A stretch of DNA of 64,000 nucleotides, from the NCBI GenBank assembly GCA_038502055.1, contig JAXRKN010000043.1, positions 6,262,001 to 6,326,000 of the forward strand, written 5' to 3'. Shown here piece after piece: positions 52,001 to 61,748 of the stretch; within the stretch, counting starts at the first letter, position 1, and each line of letters begins with the position of its first letter. The stretch is from Tanytarsus gracilentus. Its lineage: Eukaryota; Arthropoda; Insecta; Diptera; Chironomidae. The translations under genes and the position numbers were made by a program. The notes below the pieces were generated by a model. The model was not told the DNA's origin. It made no database searches and saw only the letters and a list, made by a program, of their open reading frames with translations.

Positions 52001-55000
52001 TATAATCGCTAATTTATCTCTTTCACAAAGCACACAACTCTAAATAGTCTCCTCTGTCTTTCGAGCGCTTTATGAACTTAATAGCTTCGTCTTCTGTTTA
52101 CCGATCGAGTAAGTAAGCAAGTAACATTTGCCGAGAGAGTGTTTATATATGTGAATTTAATTGTAATAATATTTAATCGAAAGAGAAAAGCTTAATTAAT
52201 TATTTAAATGAGGTTTCGCCACTGTACGTGAATGTACACACACCATTTCGTGCCAAATGCGGTTAATTACCCTCCTTTTAAATTTGAATACGATTTTGTG
52301 CATGACGCTTTTCGCTTTTTATTCGAATTGGCTAATCAACAGAGTTGTTCAACTGATAACCTTTTAACTTTTTTTACTGGAATTTCGTTTACGCTTGAAA
52401 AAAGCGAATTTTATGTAGAGTTTCTCAAATGCCCGGGTAATTAGATTTTGTCCTACCCGGGTAAAAAAATTTACTACCCGGGTAGCCCGGGCATGCCCGG
52501 GTAAGAATTTTTTTAAAAAAAATATACCTATTTTTACTCAAATTTTCGGCTAATCTTTACATAGAGCATTTAACGGAAATAGTTCTTAAGGAACATTACA
52601 CAGTGAAGGTCTGACATTCGAGTTCTAGCCTTTGTTACAATATCTCCAGCCTCTAAAAATGCCCTCTATGAAGTAACTGATGTTGCCTGAATCGTTAGTA
52701 AAGCTTTAAACAATCGGTCCAAAATTGGAGATCTTTGTTTGAGTCTTCTCATGTCATCTCATGGCTATTTTTTTGTTGCACTTGCACTTGATGTTTCAAA
52801 ATACTTTTTTGAATTAAAAAATTTCACAAACGAATCTAAATTTATATAGGTAAACTACCTTTTTAAGTCATGTAGTTTTGATAAGTGATAAAATTCATTG
52901 TAAACAAAACATTTTCAGGTATTGGTTTACACAAAACTTATAAAAAGCAGTTATGGAGGAAGATTTTTTCAAAAAAAATTAAGAAAATTTTCTTCGAATT
53001 TTTTAATTTTTACCCGGGTAAGGGTAGAGCAATTTTCCGGGTATACCCGGGTAGTAAAATTGACGGGCATACCCGGGTATACCCGTACCCGGGTTACCCG
53101 TGAGAAACTCTAATTTTATGTCATTATTAAAAAGTTGTTTTGTTTTCATTTAAAATTACTTCAGACAAATTATTTTTATTTCGCGAGTTAATTAATTTGC
53201 ATTTTTTATACTTTCAATAAAAAATATTTACGGAATTTTATTTCAAGAATTTTAAAATAATTGAGCAACGAGAATTTGCTGCAATTAAGTTGATGAGTTA
53301 AGTGATTGAAAATCAATTGATAGAATTTAAAAATTCCAGGAATTTGCAATATTTTAAAACTAAATTTTCAACTCTGTTGTCTGTCATTAAGAAGCCACCA
53401 AACGATGTTTTTTTTGTCTGATCACTCAACAAAGACGACAGAAGGCAATGACGTGAAGCAATGCGGACATGAAACAGCAAAAGTTGAAAAGTTAACAAGG
53501 GCTCACAACCCATCACCATGTGAGTTGTTGTTGGGGTCACAAAAATAAAAAATTTTATTATGGCAATTGTCAAATACAAGAAAAGGCACTTTAATCGAAA
53601 GCCAAATGTTGTTAACGATAAATTTACAATGTTCGCAATGCATACACACAAATAAACATGAAACCACTTCAGAGGCTCTTAATTTGACAGTCATGCGAAA
53701 TTAAGAAGTGAAGTTTGTAACGAAAAGTCATGACTCATTACACTGCGCGCTCAATTGTGAATCACATTGTTGCTGTTTAATGTTGTAACTCCCAAACAAA
53801 TTGGCTACTTAATCGGCATCGTAAACATTGAATGCGATCGCGTTAAGATAATAATAACTTTATGACTGGAAATATTTTGAGAATTTACGAGAAGCGTGAA
53901 GAGAATTTAAAAAATCTTTTAATGAGGCTTGACGGGTGATTTTAAAATAATTTCTGAAATTTTAAAGAACTTTAAATTAAATTTAAATATTTTGCTATTT
54001 TAATTCAACTAAACGGATGTCCATAAAAATCACAAAACCTTCAAATTAATTTGTCAAGAACTTTTTCGTCAAAACCCACAATATCCCATATATTTTTCAG
54101 AACAACAATGACATCGTAAAGAATAAGCAAGAAGAGAGAACAAAAATCATTGTAAACCTCAAACTCATTCATATTAATCACTCATTAAAGCAAAAAAACA
54201 ACATTTAATAGACACAATGAATCATCTAAGCGAATGCTAAATTAATGCTCTTTCAAAGGCGATTACGAGCTCATGTTCAACTGAAAAACAATTAAACTGT
54301 TGTGACACTCGATCGAGAGAGCCTATTGCGCTAATGCTGACTCACTCCTTTTCCTCTTCATCCGCAAATTCGATTTGCTTCGTTTCATGTGATGATGATT
54401 TTATAGAGGAGCGAAGTAATAGAGAGAGAGTCATGGCACGTCACGAGAAACGCGCGCGAGCTGGCTAATTAAACACATCGTGCAGCTACAAGAATTAATT
54501 GATCAATGATTGTAGCGCTACTAATTACTTTCCAACTCATCAACTTGTGAAGAGAAAAACCCTCGTGATTAGTCTTTTGTTGGGATGTAATTTCAATTTG
54601 AATAAGACACGCTGAGCCAAGGAGTGCAATTAGTGAAATATTTTTTTTTCGAATTTATTTCTTACGTTAAATTTGAAAGAAATTTAATTATTTTAAATTT
54701 TAATTAAAATTATTTTTTTGTAAACTAATTAATTTATCAAAGTCATGACGCCTCGAATGAAATAGCAAAAGTCATGTTTGGGAGAAGAAGTAAGAAGCAG
54801 CATCAGAAGGCTAATAATGTCGAGGTATTACATTTCATTAAAAAACAGTAACAAAGCCATCGAGAATGGGCGAGTCGTGAAAATGCTATTGATTAATTCG
54901 CTTAAATCTCTTTTTGCTTGCTCTCGAGACAGAGAGCCATGAAGTAACTAACTAAAATAATGGCATAACAATTTGTTGTTTTAACTCATAAACTCACGGC

Positions 55001-58000
55001 GAGCTGAAAATGTATAGCGACGAGATAAAAGAGCTAATAACGAGTCAATGATGCAAGGAGAGGAAAATGAGCTTTCATGTAACGATCATAAATATTAGCT
55101 AGAAATGAGGCAGACTGCAGCGTGGAGTGCGGAAAGTAAAAGTCAATTAATCCATAAACAAATTAATGCACAACATTGTTAAATTGCTAAGCGATCACGA
55201 AACACAACAAATTTTAAATATTCTCTCGCCAACATTTGAGTGATTGAGTGCCCCATCACGAGACAATTTAATTCACTTTCAATGCGCTGATGTTTATCAT
55301 CATTCATTGGTTAAGAAGAAGAAAAGAGCGATACATTCATAATGATGTAAATGATACGCATATGATGTGCAGCGCATTAATTGGAATCATCAATCATAAG
55401 ATGACAGAGAGTTTACTCAATTTGTTTGGATGTAACCATCGGTGTGTGTGTGTGCACACGAGAGAGGAAGATCGAAAAATGCAAGGTGTTGAAACTTGAA
55501 AGTTAAATTTGAGTTCCGTTACAAAATGTTAAAAAATAAAAATTATTAAAATTTAGAATTTTGAAAAATTTAGGTTCGAATCCTATTTCTGAATTTGATA
55601 TTTGCTTTATTTGCTGTTTCTTGAATTTTTTTTTTAATTCCCTTGAAAAATTTTAATTATTAAATTTTTGAAAATTTAATGAATTTTTTTCTCGCTGGTG
55701 AAAAACCAACATTGCGCCGCCTTTATGTGCATGGTTATGACGTGCGAGAGAAGGAAAAGAGATCTGATAAATTTTAAAATTTACAACTTACATTATTATT
55801 GACATTACGGCTAAGTTGTCCATCAAGACGCAGTGCGGCCGATCGATTGAGAATGACGAGTCGCCGATAGAGTGCTTGTAACTGATCCTATATGTTATGG
55901 CGAGGGGCGAAAGAGAAAGAATTGAAAGCATATGTGAGTATGAGGCGGAATTCGAGTGAATGAGAGCGCCTTACCTTCTCTAAAAACGGGTGGTCTTTCT
56001 CAACACAACTCAAGTCAATTGGAAATTGAAGATCTGAAAAGAAAAATGCATTCACAGAAATGATTAATTGCATAATTATTTTTTTCTCGGTGACTACGTG
56101 TGTGTGTTCGTATGTGAACACACCGCAATCATCTATGCATGATATGTTTATGAATATGAATTGCAATTTAATATCTCAATTTAAATTTAGCGCGTATATA
56201 TTCGAGTGATCTTTTGTTCGGACGAGAGAAGAAAGTTTTCTCTTTTTTCCGCTGCACATTTCTTCGCGCGTCTAGTAATTTTTCATATTCCATTGGATTA
56301 ATTTTCGTGAACATAAATTAAGTCGGCGTTTATATGTGATGTACCGTGCAACCTCTGGAGAGTGAAATTAATTATTTGCCTTTTTCAATTATCTTTTGCG
56401 GCATGGGTCGAAGTGACAAATTGCATTGTAATTAATGTAGTCAACCTACAATTAAAAGCGAGGTGGAACAGCAAGTGAAATTTAAAATATTATTTCACTC
56501 AAAAAAAATTCAATTGGTCATCGACGACGCACTTCAGTCTCCACTGTCGATTAATGTCGTAAAAGGAAGTTTAAAGCTCAATTATATTATTGAGGATCTT
56601 ATTTCATGCATGAATCGATTAATAAATTTAATAAATTCGCCATTCATCATTTCTTTATTTCTCTTCACTTGATATTCGCACTAACGATGTAAAGTGGATA
56701 CACGATATCAATACAAAGTATTAAATACGAAAAAATATTCGCTCTCGATTGTGTATCCGCAATTAATGTATGACGAGGAATTTACTTGTGGTTCATTGAG
56801 CAAACATTTGCTTATCTTTCACTGATTTGAAATTAAAGATTTTAATAAGTCTCGTTATGAATGTGAACTGTTTGTGATCGTGCGGTCGACTGGTGGTCGA
56901 GTAGAAAAATTTATATTTTGTAGCACTATCATAATTGTCCATACACAAGCTTTCATCATTTTTATTGATTATTTCAAGTTTTTTTTGTTTCAATAAAAAA
57001 GTGAGATTGAATAGAGAGAAAAAACAAGTAGCTAAAATCTCTTAATTTCCAATATCGAATGGTGAAAACGAAATGAAATGAAATTATTGTTGAACACGGC
57101 AGTTTTGAACATAAACATGCTATATTCAATCATAAATTTATATTTCTATTTAACCGCCATGCATGTTTCACTCGTGCAGGAAATTTTTCTTCGCTTTTTA
57201 CGACTCTTTGCTTCCGTTTTGAAGACAATTGTGCCTCTTTGGGAAAATTGACTGCGAGAGATGAAGAAAAATGCCTTCTCGCTTTGCTATATTGTGATTC
57301 AATTAAAGTGAAATAGCGCGGTAGGTATAAATTAAGTCACATGGAGGCTGTAATTTAGTTTCGCTTGAAAGGTATCAATTATTTTATTGCATGAAAATTA
57401 ACGTCGTAAAATAAATTTTATGAATGAAGTTTATTGGTAATTTTAAATTCTTTCAGTTATGATTTTTTTTTATAAAAATTTCCCTAACTTTAGATTTTGC
57501 CCCATTTCACTCAGGGCTACGGCTTACGTCACATATATGGAAGACGAAATAAATTCAATGCACCATACCTTGATACATTTGAGCGTACTGTGGGAATCCC
57601 GCCTCTCGTAACCATTTCATCGCTTCAGCTGCCTGAATTTCTGTAAAATGTAAAAAATAAATTCAATTAATTTCCAGGTCAGGATGTTTTTTTTCCATAT
57701 CATTCATCTGAGCATATCCGTGAGTTATGAATGTGTGTTGGATTATTTATAGATCAATATTATTATTTTATTTATCCTCTCCGAGTGCATTCAATGGGAA
57801 ATTAATCAATACTTTTTCTCTCTTGTCTCAATAAGCACTCAATGCTAGGTAAATAGAATCATAAATATTTATCCTCCTCCCTCCATTTTCAACGATTGTT
57901 CTAGTTGATAAGAAACTTCATTAAAATACAAAGCTTTTCAACTACTGTTAAGCTCCACTTGTTGAATGGAAGTCAACTGTGATGGTCTACTAACAACTTA

Positions 58001-61000
58001 TTGAATGACGCAATTGGAAAAATTGTTCACATTTTTTTTTTGTTGAATTAACAATGAAAATTAAACTTGAAATTCGCAGAAATAAAATTGTCTATTAAAA
58101 ATAAATAAAATTTTTTTCTGAGAATTTTTCGAGTGTCTCTCGACTTGTTATTAAAATTTCCATTATCACCTCTTAGTAAAACTATTGATTCACCCGCCTC
58201 ACCACGTGGTAAAGTAAATATTTAAAATTTCGCTAATTTTTGCAGTGAACTGCGATTTTTAGCGGCACAAAAATTATGCAAGCAAATATTTTTCACTTAA
58301 ATAAATTTTCCCATTTTTTATGTTCAATATTTGTAAACTCTTTTATGAATATTTGAGCACTTTCGTTGAGGTCAGTTTGGGATTTAAAAGTGTCGTTAAA
58401 ATTTAAATTTTTGTACCTAAAACTCTCAGCTTAAAAACAATAATTGAAATTTTTTGTGCCTGCATTTTCACTCGAACGCTTTTTTATCTATTTTTGAATC
58501 AAAACAAAAAGTTTATCGCACTGCATGCAACACACGACTGTGTATTTTTCTCATGATCTTATCGTCATGTGATAATGATCGATAAAAATATTTTCCAAAA
58601 ATTAGCACATTACAATACGATGATGAACTTGACAGGCACTATCATGATTTTGTGTTGATGTATTGAACTTGTGAGAGAGCGAATTAAAATTTCATGCTTC
58701 CTCAGTCAGTCGCTTGTGAATTTTTGTGATTTAAACAACACAGAAAAAAGTGAAGTTTTCACTCTAACGACTGCATATACATACAGTGTAAGTCACATGA
58801 CCCCTTAGCAAAACCTTTTTAATTTCTCCCAACTCCGCAACATTGTAGTGTGTGAAAATGAGTCGTGAGCGTGATTCTGAGATAATTTATGAGTTAGTAA
58901 CATCCAAATATAAAATTGCAGAGCGAAATCGAGTGGCGAAAATTCGATTTTTGAACAGCATGAATGACAACAGCAGCACTGCCAGCACACCAATCATGCC
59001 TCGACCCCGACAGAACTCTGATCCGTCGGTGTCAAAGACAGAGCGAGTTAAAAGCAAGCCAGTGGATTTAAGTGTACCCGGAACACCCGTCTCATCACGA
59101 TACTTTAAATCCCTTCGAAAGGGCCATGTCGACATTGAAACGGATAGTGAAGATGAGAATGACAATGATGTCATTGATAAAGCTCAGCAAGAGCAACAAT
59201 CTCTGCTGCACGAGGGATTAAAGCAATTTGCAGCCGATATGGAAAATTTACAAAAAGAATCACATGACCCGCTCAAAAATTATTTTGAAAGTGCGGATAA
59301 GTCGAAAAGCTACAAGCGTGAATTTTCCGAAGTTGTGTCTGAGATCGTCGTCAATAAGCCGCAGCCAAGTGCAATTACAAAAATTGAAAGGTATTTCAAA
59401 GAGTCCGAGAGACGTGGCTCGTTGACTCGCGATTTTACCGAAGTTGTGCAACAATTTGATCCACAAAATCCCACTGGACGTGAGCAATTTAAGAGTCTTG
59501 CGAAGCCCGGCACGCCAATATCGAGTAAATTCATTAAGGTCGAAAAAGTTAAACTCGAGCCATTTACGGAGAACATTAAAAAGTTGGAATTGCTGTTGGA
59601 TGAGGAAAACAAAATAAAATCGCCGCGATTAGCGAAGCAAGTTAGTGAAGAGCCACCAGAAAAACCGAAGCGATTGAATCCAGTGCCATTGACACCCACA
59701 ATTACTCCACCAACTCCAACTTCACCGGCTTTTCCGATAGAGGCGGAAATTGTTAGAGGTGAAACACCTTCAGCTGTGCCACCTCAAGAAGTTTCAAAAG
59801 AAACAACAAAACCAGCTGAGAAAGAAAAGAAAAAACTCAAACGTTGTAACAGCAACGTTTCAATTTCGAGCACACGCAGTGACATCAGCGTACCCGGGAC
59901 ACCTGTTGACTCACGTCATGTCTTTCGCACAGACGATGATGACATAGATTCTGACATGGAGATTATTGAGAGTTCCGAAATTAAAGCACTCGCACAGGAA
60001 TTTTCACAGAAGATTGGTGAGTTAGTGCAAAAATCGGAGGATGACGATAAGGATGAACATAAATTGGTGATAATTTATGATGACAAAGTGAGTGACAATG
60101 AATCAGTTAATAGGGTTAAAGATTATTTAGAGAGGTCGGAAAAGGAGAAAAGTTATCAGCGAGCATTTTCTGAGGTTGCAAATTTCAACGAGCCCTCACT
60201 CGAGGTAAAGCAAAAAGTTGAGAAATTCTTCAAAGACTCGGACGAAAAGAAGACTTTAACGAGGGGATTTTCAGAGGCAATTAATTATGTTGAGCCGGTA
60301 AATATTGAAGAGCTTTTCAAACCCGGCACTCCAGTGTCCTCGACAAATATTCAGTGCTTGAAAAAAACGCAAAATTTAGGCAATGAGACGATAATTGAGG
60401 ATGACGAAGTTAATGCCGATACGCTAAAGGGAATGGAGGCATTCTTAAAAGCTCACGATGCACTTCACAACACATATAAAGACTTTAAATCCGATAAATA
60501 TTTCGAGGAGTCAAAGGAACGAAAAACTTTGAGACGCGACTTTTCAGAAGTGTTCGGTGAACTCGGTGCACCGCCAGAGAGTTCACACAACCCCGATGTC
60601 TCAAAATATTTCGAGCAGTCTGACGCTCAAAAGTCATTTCAGAGGCAATTTTCCGAGGCACTGCAGACTCTCCCGCCGCGTATGAAAGACATTTTAATCG
60701 AGGAGGCGAAAAAACAGCGCAAGACATCGCGTGCGAGCAGTGTCTCATCTGCGAGTGAAGTTGAAGGAAAGAAGAACAAATATACGGTCGACAAGTATTT
60801 TGCAGCATCTTTATATCGCACTGCATATCATCGTTTGCTGTCAGAGCGACGCGGCAGTGAACCGAATAAGAGTCTTGCGATTGTCGAAGACGAATATGTT
60901 TTCGGTGAGACAGATTTGCTGCGTAGAGATGTCTTTCAAGACGACGACTCGACACCAGTTAGAGTCCGTGAGAGTGATAATTATGATCAGCAGAATGTTC

Positions 61001-61748
61001 AATTTTGGAGGGAATTCCTAAAGCCGTACAATTTAAATCTACCGACCGATATCGTCACAAGAGATGAGCTCATTGATAAATATGCAAAATACACATTAGA
61101 ATAGAGACATTAACCGAAAAAAGTAATAATCAATCTGTGGATGTTTGATGATATTTAAATTTTCTGTAAATTTAAAAGTGCAAGAAATTTAAATCTCAAA
61201 ATGTCCATCCCAATAATCAAGTTATATTCACGTTCACATTAAAAACGTTTATTTGCATCAAGTCCACAAATCATTTCACTAATGGCGCATCTTCATAAAT
61301 GTGTGGCTTAAAAATTAAATGTCTTGCAATAAATTTTATTTTAAACTAAATAAAAGCTGATCAATTTATTACGAGTGTGTGTTTTTTCCAGTTCAAGTTA
61401 TGCAACTAAAAATTATGATTGGATGATATCGAAAAATTTCTTTTTTGACGGAATTTCCATAAAAGATTCATTATAGGGATTACAAAGGGGAAAATGTGTA
61501 AATTATACGTTTTATGATTTATGTGTTGATTATTTTTTTGGTAAATTTAAAATGCTAAAGTGAAAGTGATTTTTTAAAATCCTTTTAAACGATATCAAAT
61601 TCCCTTTTAATTGCATCCATTACAATGTCATACCTGCGATTTTTTTCTCTCGCAATTTTCTCCAAAGGGCTTCGGCCTTTCTCTGCGACCAGTTTTCGAT
61701 TTTCGTACTGAAGCTTCGAAAGAATCGATAGTCCCTCATACTTGCCAT
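46073..61748 (-). CDS. cv-c: Crossveinless-c/DLC-type RhoGAP (SAM-RhoGAP-START), 988 aa
   Basis: Ten coding exons on the minus strand: 61748-61634, 57640-57569, 56033-55975, 55887-55792, 49623-49454, 49188-48157, 48058-47979, 47548-46480, 46412-46233 and 46166-46073 (2967 nt). All junctions are GT-AG and phases match. A SAM domain lies at about 39-105 (EAMKWLREAGFPQYAQMYQD). Next come the DLC signature SDEDVCALSKNW…RRWSR, a Ser-rich basic linker, and RhoGAP at about 545-735 with arginine finger Arg584 (GIFRKSGVKSR). A START lipid-transfer-like domain runs from about 770 to the end. This layout is that of fly crossveinless-c and human DLC1/STARD13. The family inactivates Rho1/RhoA at junctions and focal adhesions. 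The first exon is one plausible N-terminus; DLC genes often have alternative starts, so others may lie outside the window. Introns of 6.2 and 3.9 kb hold an hAT element and a complete opposite-strand gene. Confidence 0.93.
52416..53112 (-). mobile_element. Non-autonomous hAT transposon, 697 bp
   Basis: The ends are perfect 12-bp terminal inverted repeats (TAGAGTTTCTCA at 52416-52427 and its complement at 53101-53112), flanked by an 8-bp target duplication, ATTTTATG, at 52408-52415 and 53113-53120. An 8-bp duplication is the hAT hallmark. Both subterminal regions are packed with ACCCGGGTA-type repeats, the only GC-rich patches in the intron, which probably served as transposase binding sites. 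The middle holds a decayed transposase C-terminus on the minus strand. The intact target duplication suggests a fairly recent insertion relative to other repeats here. Confidence 0.9.
52570..52760 (-). pseudogene. Remnant of hAT transposase C-terminal dimerisation domain
   Basis: One minus-strand frame ending in TAA at 52570-52572 reads like the hAT C-terminal (hATC) domain: …ILDRLF, then ATSVTS, an in-frame TAG at 52666-52668, then RAFLEAGDIVTKARTRMSD and VMFLKN. The stop sits where functional copies have the SER/SEE motif. Only the last 50-60 codons are left and the frame is closed further upstream, so it cannot make a transposase. Confidence 0.8.
55573..55583 (+). repeat. B-box-like dispersed motif, copy 7
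   Basis: GGTTCGAATCC preceded by AAATTTA and followed by TATTTCTG, inside the large cv-c intron about 200 bp from exon 4. Confidence 0.55.
56034..57568. other. cv-c intron 2 (1.5 kb)
   Basis: Non-coding AT-rich sequence between the two exons that share the SAM domain. An open frame at 56463-56672 on the + strand has no splice or domain support. Confidence 0.5.
58858..61104 (+). CDS. Unrecognised repeat protein, 748 aa, nested in cv-c intron 1
   Basis: A single uninterrupted exon that starts at ATG 58858 (an upstream in-frame GTG at 58852 is not a start) and ends in TAG. It lies wholly inside cv-c intron 1, on the opposite strand. The protein is hydrophilic and charged, with no signal peptide or membrane span. 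It has two repeat types. Type F occurs seven times, starting near residues 142, 179, 423, 457, 548, 584 and 647, with the pattern [YF]F-x-[ED]-S-x4-[KS]-[SFTL]-x-R-x-F-[ST]-E-[VA], for example YFESADKSKSYKREFSEV; the last copy is weak. Type P, PGTP[VI][SD]S, occurs at 74, 217, 346 and 489. The order P-F-F-P is repeated twice, pointing to an internal duplication. Ser-Arg-rich and acidic stretches suggest phosphorylation. AATAAA lies at 61328 and 61349. No family is recognised; a cytoskeletal or scaffold role would be a guess. Confidence 0.88.
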   Translation: MSRERDSEIIYELVTSKYKIAERNRVAKIRFLNSMNDNSSTASTPIMPRPRQNSDPSVSKTERVKSKPVDLSVPGTPVSSRYFKSLRKGHVDIETDSEDENDNDVIDKAQQEQQSLLHEGLKQFAADMENLQKESHDPLKNYFESADKSKSYKREFSEVVSEIVVNKPQPSAITKIERYFKESERRGSLTRDFTEVVQQFDPQNPTGREQFKSLAKPGTPISSKFIKVEKVKLEPFTENIKKLELLLDEENKIKSPRLAKQVSEEPPEKPKRLNPVPLTPTITPPTPTSPAFPIEAEIVRGETPSAVPPQEVSKETTKPAEKEKKKLKRCNSNVSISSTRSDISVPGTPVDSRHVFRTDDDDIDSDMEIIESSEIKALAQEFSQKIGELVQKSEDDDKDEHKLVIIYDDKVSDNESVNRVKDYLERSEKEKSYQRAFSEVANFNEPSLEVKQKVEKFFKDSDEKKTLTRGFSEAINYVEPVNIEELFKPGTPVSSTNIQCLKKTQNLGNETIIEDDEVNADTLKGMEAFLKAHDALHNTYKDFKSDKYFEESKERKTLRRDFSEVFGELGAPPESSHNPDVSKYFEQSDAQKSFQRQFSEALQTLPPRMKDILIEEAKKQRKTSRASSVSSASEVEGKKNKYTVDKYFAASLYRTAYHRLLSERRGSEPNKSLAIVEDEYVFGETDLLRRDVFQDDDSTPVRVRESDNYDQQNVQFWREFLKPYNLNLPTDIVTRDELIDKYAKYTLE

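Larger units (their letters stand above)
49624..55791. other. Large cv-c intron (6.2 kb)
   Basis: No coding exon on either strand was supported. It contains the hAT element at 52416-53112 and a B-box-like motif at 55573-55583. The rest is AT-rich with scattered CT/GA simple repeats, for example near 50423. Long first-half introns of such signalling genes often carry enhancers, but none can be recognised by eye. Confidence 0.5.

Noticed and set aside
52416..53112. CCCGGG arrays as a satellite or CpG island
   Set aside because: The arrays are bounded exactly by inverted repeats and a target duplication, so they belong to the hAT element.
60485..60955. 156-codon - strand frame inside the nested gene
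   Set aside because: Antisense shadow of the 748-aa reading frame; no ATG context or motif.
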